64,000 bases of DNA. Source: Balneola sp. Its GTDB lineage: Bacteria; Bacteroidota; Rhodothermia; Balneolales; Balneolaceae. Under the pieces are notes generated by a model, which was not told the origin of the DNA, ran no database searches, and worked only from the letters and a program-made list of their open reading frames with translations. Position 1 is the stretch's first letter. Every line of letters begins with the position of its first letter. Shown one piece after another: positions 53,678 through 61,126 of the stretch. The translations under genes were made by a program, and so were the position numbers. The DNA is taken from assembly GCA_017640785.1 (NCBI GenBank), contig JAEPPZ010000002.1:31738-95737 (forward strand). Reading direction: 5' to 3'.

Positions 53678-55036
53678 GTGAGTAACAAGAAATTTTTTAT
53701 TGAAACCTACGGCTGCCAAATGAATTTCGCAGATTCGGAGGTGGTAAATTCAATTCTGATCGAAGACGGAATGCAATTGGCCGAAAATCCGGAAAGCGCC
53801 GATGTTGTATTGGTTAACACCTGCTCTATCCGTGAGAATGCTGAAACAAAAGTGTGGAATCGGTTAAAAGAGCTTCGGAAGATCAAAAAATCGAATAAAG
53901 AACTTACCGTTGGTGTACTTGGTTGTATGGCTGAGCGCATTAAAGACAGAATTCTGGAACAGGAGCACTTAGTTGATATCGTTGTTGGCCCTGATGCTTA
54001 TCGCGATATCCCCCGCCTGTTAGAAGAAGTGGACGACGGCAGAAAAGCAGTAAATGTATTGCTTTCTCTTGAAGAGACCTATGCTGATATCACTCCGGTA
54101 AGAACCGTTGGTAACGGCGTTTCTGCATTTGTTTCCATTATGCGTGGTTGCGACAATATGTGTTCTTTTTGTGTGGTTCCGTTTACACGTGGTCGCGAAA
54201 GAAGCCGACCAATGGAAAGCATTTTAAGAGAAGTTCGTCAGTTAAGTGAGGAAGGAATTAAAGAAATCACTCTGCTTGGACAGAACGTAAATTCCTACAA
54301 GGATGGTGAGAACTCTTTTGCTAAACTGATGTTGGCTTGTAGTCAGGTTAATCCTGAAATTCGCTTCAGATTCTCTTCTCCGCATCCAAAGGACTTCCCG
54401 ATCGAATTACTTCACATCATAGCTGAGCAGCCAAATTTATGCAACTATATTCACATTCCCGCTCAGGCAGGAAGTGATTCTATGTTGGAGAGAATGCGTC
54501 GTCCTTATACCCGTGAGCAATATTTGGAACTGATCGATCAGATGAGAGCTATTATTCCGGGAGTTTCTTTCTCAACCGATATCATAGCAGGTTTCTGCCA
54601 CGAAACTGAAGAAGAACATCAGCAAACACTGAGCTTGATGAAAGAAGTTGGTTATGACCTGGCTTACATGTTCGCATATTCCGAAAGAGAACGAACATTA
54701 GCTCATCGTAAATTCGAAGATGATGTTCCTGAAGAAGTTAAAAAGAGACGTCTATCCGAGATCATTACTCAGCAAATGAATATTCAGGGTGAACGAAACA
54801 AGAAAGAGATCGGAGAACGCCATCTAGTTCTTGTAGAAGGAACCAGTAAGAAATCTGAAGAGCAAATGAGCGGTCGTACAGATACAAATAAGATCTGTGT
54901 ATTTGACCGAAGAGATTTTGAGCCGGGCGATTATGTAGAAGTTGAAATTACAGATTGTACCTCTGCTACCCTTCTTGCAAAACCGATCAAAAAAAGCAGT
55001 ATTTCTGAATTTTTCGGAGTAGCTGTAGAAGCATAA
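53678..55036 (+). CDS. miaB: tRNA-2-methylthio-N6-dimethylallyladenosine synthase
   Basis: MiaB is a radical SAM methylthiotransferase acting on i6A37 of tRNAs that read UNN codons. The 452 residues show the N-terminal cluster cysteines Cys13 (YGCQMN), Cys49 ([10 protein letters not shown]) and Cys83 (LGCMAER), the radical SAM CxxxCxxC (Cys158, Cys162, Cys165 in [10 protein letters not shown]), and a C-terminal TRAM domain (about 380-445). The [10 protein letters not shown] and [11 protein letters not shown] motifs favour MiaB over RimO or MtaB. The start is GTG. The stop TAA is followed directly by the GTG of the next gene. Confidence 0.95.
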   Translation: MSNKKFFIETYGCQMNFADSEVVNSILIEDGMQLAENPESADVVLVNTCSIRENAETKVWNRLKELRKIKKSNKELTVGVLGCMAERIKDRILEQEHLVDIVVGPDAYRDIPRLLEEVDDGRKAVNVLLSLEETYADITPVRTVGNGVSAFVSIMRGCDNMCSFCVVPFTRGRERSRPMESILREVRQLSEEGIKEITLLGQNVNSYKDGENSFAKLMLACSQVNPEIRFRFSSPHPKDFPIELLHIIAEQPNLCNYIHIPAQAGSDSMLERMRRPYTREQYLELIDQMRAIIPGVSFSTDIIAGFCHETEEEHQQTLSLMKEVGYDLAYMFAYSERERTLAHRKFEDDVPEEVKKRRLSEIITQQMNIQGERNKKEIGERHLVLVEGTSKKSEEQMSGRTDTNKICVFDRRDFEPGDYVEVEITDCTSATLLAKPIKKSSISEFFGVAVEA

Positions 55037-56422
55037 GTGAAAACCCGCAGAACATATCTTTTGCGGTGGGTGCTTTTTGTATTCTTTTTGATATTCTGTC
55101 ACTCCTTAAGCTATGCTCAAAAGAAGGTAGCCGTAGATTGGGAAAAACCTGCTGATTCAGAAGCTTTTAACGGTGAGCTGGATTTCTTCAGCTATCACAA
55201 TGTCTCATATCTGTTTGTCAGCCATCCATTAACTGCAGATGAAATAGCTTCATTAGACAGCGCAGGAATCTTTTTTTTTGTGAAATTGGATCACAAATTT
55301 ATAACTGAAAATGAATTTATTAACAATTCTGATCAGTATCTGAAATCTGTAAACAATGCCAAAGCTTATTACGATTCTTCTTCCGCTTTTAACGGGATAG
55401 TAGCTTTTTCCCAAAGCGTTATTGCTCCGAATGTTTTTCCAAATGCTGGAATTTTGGAAATCAAAGGGAATACAGTTTATTCGGTAAATACTGAACCACA
55501 ACCACTCTTCAGTGTTTTTGAAACATCCGATTCATACGCAGAAAGTCTTTCCCGTTTAAAAGAACAGCTTATTAATTCAGAACTGATTCTGTTATTAGAT
55601 GGTGAGTGGTACAAATCTGTGTTAGCTCAGAATGCTGATCTAAAAAGTACTTTTGAAGGCACTTCCGGAATGGATCCGAAAACTATTGCGGTGCCTGACA
55701 TCCCCGACCAGACTCCTCTCATTCATTGGTCAGTGTTGGTTCTGGTTTTGCTTTGGATCAGTCTTGCAGTAAATGTTGCTTCAAATCCTACGTATCTGGA
55801 AACTATTCCTCGTTATTTTACAGCACATCGCTTTTATGTGGATGATATTATGAGCTACAGAGAGCGTTCATCTGCAAGTGCAGTATTTCTTTTATTTCAA
55901 CATGCCATTTTTGGTGGCTTGGTAGTTTATATACTCTCTAAGATATTTATAAGTGATACCGGCTTAGAAGCTTTGTATCACCATATTCCCTATATCGCAG
56001 TGATGGGTAAAAACTATTTCTCATTGTTTGTACTAAGCTCTGTTTTGGTTCTGATTGTGGAGCTCATTGCGTTGATCTGGTTGTATGTCCCGAATAAAGA
56101 AATGACACATTTTAATCAGGGTTTGAATTTATTTACCTCCATATTCCATCTTGACTTCATTATAGTAACCGCAATTGTAACCGGCTATTTTGGGGATTGG
56201 AATACTACTTTAATTTCTTTTCTGGCTTTGAGTTACCTGCTTATCTGGTTCTCAAGCTTTAATATCACTGCTTTTGATGCCTCCAAAAGATTAGGAATGC
56301 ATCGCAATTCCTACCTTTTCAAAACCATCGGATTACATACTTTGGTAAGTTGCGCCCTTGTTGTACTGCTGATCGTGTTTAATGAATGGTGGGATATTTT
56401 GAAATTAACCGTCTCGGTTTAA
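55037..56422 (+). CDS. Unknown polytopic membrane protein with periplasmic N-terminal domain
   Basis: The 461-residue protein starts with GTG directly after the miaB stop. A signal peptide (ending LSYAQ) is followed by a soluble domain (about 28-230), presumably periplasmic, that contains no obvious catalytic motif. About six membrane helices follow (about 232-252, 290-312, 325-350, 365-390, 395-415, 430-452), with Asn/Pro and His residues in loops (SNPTYLETIPRYFTAHRFYVDD). I do not recognise the family. The tight link to miaB suggests cotranscription, not shared function. Confidence 0.65.
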   Translation: MKTRRTYLLRWVLFVFFLIFCHSLSYAQKKVAVDWEKPADSEAFNGELDFFSYHNVSYLFVSHPLTADEIASLDSAGIFFFVKLDHKFITENEFINNSDQYLKSVNNAKAYYDSSSAFNGIVAFSQSVIAPNVFPNAGILEIKGNTVYSVNTEPQPLFSVFETSDSYAESLSRLKEQLINSELILLLDGEWYKSVLAQNADLKSTFEGTSGMDPKTIAVPDIPDQTPLIHWSVLVLVLLWISLAVNVASNPTYLETIPRYFTAHRFYVDDIMSYRERSSASAVFLLFQHAIFGGLVVYILSKIFISDTGLEALYHHIPYIAVMGKNYFSLFVLSSVLVLIVELIALIWLYVPNKEMTHFNQGLNLFTSIFHLDFIIVTAIVTGYFGDWNTTLISFLALSYLLIWFSSFNITAFDASKRLGMHRNSYLFKTIGLHTLVSCALVVLLIVFNEWWDILKLTVSV

Positions 56423-56429
56423 TTTTGCA

Positions 56430-56690
56430 TCTCGTTCCGTACCTCCGCTGCGGAATGCCCCGGAAGCTCTGCTTCCATTTATCTTGGCTACTTTAGTTGC
56501 ATACCGCCGAGCCTGAAGGCTCTACTAGTTTAAAGCTACATATATATCACCGCTGAGCTTGATCTAATTAATGGAATCTAGGCTTCACAAAGATCCTGAA
56601 ACAAGTTCAGGATGACCCGTATTTTTAGAAATTGAATAGTCCCAATCGAATGACTTTCCTCGTTCCATACCACCGGAAGTTATGCTCCTA
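56430..56690. repeat. Cluster of hairpin repeats between convergent genes
   Basis: This 265-base gene-free spacer holds at least four hairpins. They are TTCCG/CGGAA (56435-56455), GGAAGC-tct-GCTTCC (56462-56476), GAGCCT/AGGCTC (56509-56522) and ATCCTGAA-acaag-TTCAGGAT (56593-56613). A degenerate second copy of the first block (CTCGTTCC...CCGGAAG) lies near 56659-56680. The fourth hairpin is a type I know from dispersed intergenic repeats of other bacteria. Several could also end transcription of the two converging genes. Confidence 0.7.
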
Positions 56691-59600
56691 CTTATCTCGA
56701 ATCAATTTTCTATCCCATAATCCCGAGAATAGAAATAATAATGCTGTACTGAATAACAGCCCCCAGATCACTACAATTGCTAAGTTTTGCCAGAATTCAT
56801 CGGTTCCGAAAATAACCATGGGAAGCAATCCCATTACCGTGGTTGTGGTTGTAATCAAAACAGGTCTTAGCTTTTGCCGGAATACTTTATACCAGGCTCT
56901 CACTCCTCCTATTCCTCTTTCGCCTTCTGTTTTCCTTTGATGAATTAACAGTATTGCATTGTTAACTACTACTCCCACACACAACAAAGCTCCTGCTATT
57001 GCTCCTCGATCAAAACTTAAATCGTTAGCAAGTGTTCCCAACATAATTCCAACTGCGCTGAATGGAATGGTTAATATAACAAACAATGATCCGGACCAGC
57101 TTTCCAACAAAGCTGAAATAATCATCCAAACACTTAGAATACTTAGCATGGCAATCAGCCAAAGATTCTTTGTTTGTTCGTCATCGTTAAAGCTGAATCC
57201 CGAATAACCGTACTTTATTTTAGCTCCGACAGGAACCGGAACTTCTTCAAGCATTGTTTCCGTAAAGTTTTGAGCCATTCGATAATTGCCTAAGAAGTTA
57301 AAAGTGATCACCCGCTCATATGACTGATCCGCTCTGCGAATTTCAGTGAGCGCTCTTTCTTTGGTGATGGTTCCAAAAGCCGCCAGATCAAAGCTCAGAT
57401 CCTTACTCTTCCGCATTCTTTCCATCAGATCCTCTTCATACAAACGATCGTTCTCGGTTCGGCTGATCAAATACATCTCCTGATCTTCAAATTCTACCTT
57501 TCCCAAAGAGTTCTCTCGATTAATATCCATGGCTAAAGCGCTCAACATCGTTCGTCTGTCGAGTCCGCTTGCAAGCAATTTTTTGTCGTTGAGTTCCAGA
57601 TTATACTGATAGAAATCATCTCTACTGTAATACGAACTGTTGTTTATATCTACTTCTCTGACCCTTCGGTTTTTTTCGAGCCTGCGTTGAATTTCGCGCG
57701 CCAAATCATATAGTTCGTTATAAGCATATCCTGTAAGCGTAATTCTTTGAGATGATGAACCTCCACCAAAACCTGTACTGTGACTCTGCGCCAATCCGGA
57801 TACAGATGTGGCAAAATTCCCGGTTTGAGCCGAGAGGTAAATCGCTTCAAATAAAAAATAGTATGGATCTACTTCACTCAAATACTCATTTTTCACCGAA
57901 AAAGTAAGATAGGCTCCAAAATCTTCAGAAAGTTGCGCCTCGTAATAGGAAAATGCATTGGTATATGGCTTAGCGATCGCTTCGTAATTCTTTACGATCT
58001 TATCAATTTCGCTCAATGGTGTTCCTTGGGGACTACGGATATACACCGATATCTTTTCCTCAGTATCACGCCTCCATGGACTTCCAAAATAGGTTTCTTT
58101 AGCAAATTTATATGTTAATCCACCAATCAGCGGATCAATATCATCCCGATTATCGAAATAGATCTGGGTGAATTCCGGCCAAGATGTTTCCTCCCAATCA
58201 TCCGGAGTTTCTATTACAAAAAGTGGAATTCCTATTACAGTAATTAGTAAAACCGGTAAAATCCATCTAAGTCTGTTTCTGAAGATCAGAGTCCGAAGCG
58301 CTATATGCTTCAAACGACTACTGATTGATTTCTTTTTGACCTTCATTTTTTCCTTTTTTGAAACAGGTGTTAACCATATCAGTGCATAAGGAATCCATGT
58401 AAATGCAATGATCACAGAACATAATAAAGTAATGGTAAGTGCAACCGCTAATGGTACCAGAAACAGTCTCAATTCTTCCATAGCAAATAGAAGCGGAACA
58501 AAAATACCGACTGTGGTTAGCGTACTGCCCAATACCGGAACAAATGATCCGGGCAACTCTTTCTTCACATGCTCCACTCTATCTAAGCGATCTTTTGGTA
58601 ATCCGGGGTTAACCTGTTCAAAAACGACTACCGCGTTGTCGATTAGCATACCCAAGGCAATAGTTAACCCTGCCAGAGTGATCACATTTAACGTATAATC
58701 AAAAAGGTACAAAGCAATTATGCTCATAAGAATGGAAAAGAACACGCTTCCGACTATTACAATCGGAGCACGGATCTTTCTTATAAACAGAAGCACCACC
58801 ATAAATACTAATAACGCACTGAAAATTGCCTGATTTGACAACTGATCAAATTGTTCACGTAATTCTTCGGTAGAATCAACTTGTAATCTCAGTTCCATCC
58901 CATCCGGAAGCATACGTTCTATTTCTTCCATCTCTGCCAGCACTAATTCTGCTAAACCCATCGCATCAGCGCCCGGTTCTTTATTCAAGCGAATAGTGAG
59001 AGCTGTACTTCCATTTACTCTTCTGATGCTTTTCGAGGGATAATCACTTACATAAACGGCAGCTATGTCGCTAAGCCTTAACTGACGAACGCTCCCCGGG
59101 AGAGAAATCTTCAAATTTGAGATTTCTGTTGTATTTCTGAAATCAGGAGGCAACACTAAACCAAAGCGCGAACTTCCGGAATCAATATATCCTGAAGTTC
59201 TCCAACTAAGTTTCTCTCTTATTTCATTTGAAATTACAGATGCGACCAAGTTATATTTTTCAAGTGCCTGCCGGTTATATTCAATGATCAAAGCCGGATC
59301 ATCTACTCCTTCAAGAGCAACCTCTGAAATACCTTCAATACCCAGCAACTTTGTTTTTATAGACTGTCGGGCATATTCCAGCAATGCTTTCCCATCCATA
59401 TCTCCACTGAGTGTATATACAATAAACGTTTGTTGATCTTCCAGCTCTTCAGGTACACTTCTGGTGATTTGAGCCGGAGAAACGCTCGGAGGTAATGCTT
59501 GTTCAATTGAGAATAATTGTTCGCGCAATTCCAACGACCTGAATTCAACCGGAGCATTCTTATTAAATGTGATTGTGACTCTGGATCTGCCTGACTGGGT

Positions 59601-59843
59601 TAAAGACCGGATCTCTTTAACATCCCGCAAATTATTAGAAACGCTTTCAACTTTACGAGTGATCTCCTGCTCAACAATTTCCGGGGCTGTATTTCCCCAG
59701 CTGTAAAACACCGTAATTCTTGGAAGATTAAGTTCCGGTGCATTTTCAACAGGAATGATCATCCACGTAGAAAGCCCGACGATACAAACGATCAAATAAA
59801 AAAAAGAGATCAGATATTTACGTCGCAGCAGTTCTCTCATCAC
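56688..59843 (-). CDS. RND-family efflux transporter (second pump subunit)
   Basis: The 1051-residue inner-membrane protein has the RND layout of twelve helices and two large periplasmic loops. An N-terminal helix (about 10-30) is followed by the porter domain, and TM4 contains GLTIALGMLIDNAVVVFEQV (Asp followed by Asn). A second half has GVVVNNAILLIHQRK in TM10-11. The Asp-Asn pair differs from the double Asp of AcrB-type pumps and suggests a drug/small-molecule or unusual substrate. It starts one base after the membrane fusion protein gene, and a second RND gene lies upstream, giving an RND-MFP-RND order. Confidence 0.88.
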   Translation of the reverse strand: MMRELLRRKYLISFFYLIVCIVGLSTWMIIPVENAPELNLPRITVFYSWGNTAPEIVEQEITRKVESVSNNLRDVKEIRSLTQSGRSRVTITFNKNAPVEFRSLELREQLFSIEQALPPSVSPAQITRSVPEELEDQQTFIVYTLSGDMDGKALLEYARQSIKTKLLGIEGISEVALEGVDDPALIIEYNRQALEKYNLVASVISNEIREKLSWRTSGYIDSGSSRFGLVLPPDFRNTTEISNLKISLPGSVRQLRLSDIAAVYVSDYPSKSIRRVNGSTALTIRLNKEPGADAMGLAELVLAEMEEIERMLPDGMELRLQVDSTEELREQFDQLSNQAIFSALLVFMVVLLFIRKIRAPIVIVGSVFFSILMSIIALYLFDYTLNVITLAGLTIALGMLIDNAVVVFEQVNPGLPKDRLDRVEHVKKELPGSFVPVLGSTLTTVGIFVPLLFAMEELRLFLVPLAVALTITLLCSVIIAFTWIPYALIWLTPVSKKEKMKVKKKSISSRLKHIALRTLIFRNRLRWILPVLLITVIGIPLFVIETPDDWEETSWPEFTQIYFDNRDDIDPLIGGLTYKFAKETYFGSPWRRDTEEKISVYIRSPQGTPLSEIDKIVKNYEAIAKPYTNAFSYYEAQLSEDFGAYLTFSVKNEYLSEVDPYYFLFEAIYLSAQTGNFATSVSGLAQSHSTGFGGGSSSQRITLTGYAYNELYDLAREIQRRLEKNRRVREVDINNSSYYSRDDFYQYNLELNDKKLLASGLDRRTMLSALAMDINRENSLGKVEFEDQEMYLISRTENDRLYEEDLMERMRKSKDLSFDLAAFGTITKERALTEIRRADQSYERVITFNFLGNYRMAQNFTETMLEEVPVPVGAKIKYGYSGFSFNDDEQTKNLWLIAMLSILSVWMIISALLESWSGSLFVILTIPFSAVGIMLGTLANDLSFDRGAIAGALLCVGVVVNNAILLIHQRKTEGERGIGGVRAWYKVFRQKLRPVLITTTTTVMGLLPMVIFGTDEFWQNLAIVVIWGLLFSTALLFLFSGLWDRKLIRDK

Positions 59844-59844
59844 A

Positions 59845-60906
59845 TTAATTATCCATTAATGGAATTACCTTCTGTTGGTGGCTGATACTAAAATGTTTGT
59901 CAACAGCCAGTGTGTCACCCGGATTTATCTCTTCATGATCGATAAGCACCCATTCGGTATTCATTTCTTCCGGAGTTACATAGATCCATTCCACTTCGCC
60001 TTTGTTCAGCTTAAACACGAGCGTTCTGCCATCTCTGGCCAGCAAACTTTCTCTCGGCATTCTCACTTTGGATGTAGCACTTCGTACAAAGATTCTTCCT
60101 TCAATCGTCATTCCTGTTTTAAGTGAGCCATCAGGATTATCAACTTCAACGATTGCCTGACCGGTTTTTGATTCCTGATCTATCTCAGGAGAAATGGCTG
60201 TGATCTTTCCTGTGTATTTTTCCTGAGCAGGTCCTTCCAGTTCTACTTCCATTCCGGGTTTCAGATCAACGATTTCTTTTTCAAGTACATCGAAGCGGAT
60301 CTTTACTGTATTGGTATTAACAAAACTTCCCAATTCCTTTCCTGCTCCTACATACGCACCGTTTGTTACAACTTCTTTGGTTGAAATGTATCCTGAAAAC
60401 GGAGCTTTAATAGTTGTATAACTAAGATCTAGATTAGCTCTGTCGTAATTCAGTTCCGCTTCAGATAATCCCGTGTTTATCTTCATCAATGAATTCTGAG
60501 TGGTATCCTGATTGAGTTCTCCCCTTAGTCTGAGTTCTGTTTCGTACTCATTCTTTGCTTTCAGATATTTATTGTAGGCATCGTTCTTTCTGAATTCCCA
60601 TTCTTCTTTATCAAACTGAAGAATGATGTCACCTTTTTCCAGCCACTTACCGTCAGTAACATTATGAGTTTCCACAAAACCGCCGATACGCGGAGTGATC
60701 AATATCTTTTTGTCGGGCTCTACAACTCCTCTACTTTCGATATAATAGCGAAGTGGCTCATCGTCAACTACGGTAAACACCACTTCCGGCAGAATTTCGA
60801 TACTGTCCAGATCCGGAGTTTCCACTTTTTCTTTTTTCCCTTTACAGGAGATCAAAAGCCCTCCAAGGAATATTATTAAAAATGATGCTCTGAATATTTT
60901 TTTCAT
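59845..60906 (-). CDS. RND efflux membrane fusion lipoprotein (HlyD family)
   Basis: The 353-residue periplasmic adaptor has a lipoprotein signal (LLISC, Cys21). It contains the barrel-sandwich half motif RIGGFVETHNVTDGKWLEKGDIIL, a coiled-coil hairpin (about 110-155), the second half motif IKAPFSGYISTKEVVTNGAYVG, and a beta-barrel domain with VELEGPAQEKYTGKITAISP. It links inner-membrane RND pumps to an outer-membrane channel. The paired RND gene is one base downstream; no TolC-like channel is in the window, but it may lie beyond 64 kb. Confidence 0.92.
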   Translation of the reverse strand: MKKIFRASFLIIFLGGLLISCKGKKEKVETPDLDSIEILPEVVFTVVDDEPLRYYIESRGVVEPDKKILITPRIGGFVETHNVTDGKWLEKGDIILQFDKEEWEFRKNDAYNKYLKAKNEYETELRLRGELNQDTTQNSLMKINTGLSEAELNYDRANLDLSYTTIKAPFSGYISTKEVVTNGAYVGAGKELGSFVNTNTVKIRFDVLEKEIVDLKPGMEVELEGPAQEKYTGKITAISPEIDQESKTGQAIVEVDNPDGSLKTGMTIEGRIFVRSATSKVRMPRESLLARDGRTLVFKLNKGEVEWIYVTPEEMNTEWVLIDHEEINPGDTLAVDKHFSISHQQKVIPLMDN

Positions 60907-61029
60907 TTCGTATCCTTTAACACTGCGGGTTAAAACCCTTTCCGGTTTACTGCTAAAATTTGATTTAATTCCATCGATCCTGAAAGATCTCCAAGTTTAA
61001 ATTCATTCATAACTAACACATTCCTGATT

Positions 61030-61126
61030 GAACCAATCTTAATTGAATCATTCTTAATTGAATCATTCTTAATTGAATCATTCTTAATTCTTAATTGACA
61101 CATTCTTAATTGACACATTCTTAATT
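61030..61126 (-). repeat. 15-bp tandem repeat covering the RND stop codon
   Basis: On the minus strand, six 15-bp units (AATTAAGAATGTGTC twice, AATTAAGAATGATTC three times, AATTAAGATTGGTTC once) and one partial unit lie head to tail. The RND stop codon (61086-61084) is within the fourth-from-end unit, so the C-terminus of the pump consists of repeat-encoded IKNVSIKNVSIKN. The unit resembles those at 47 kb. Confidence 0.9.
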
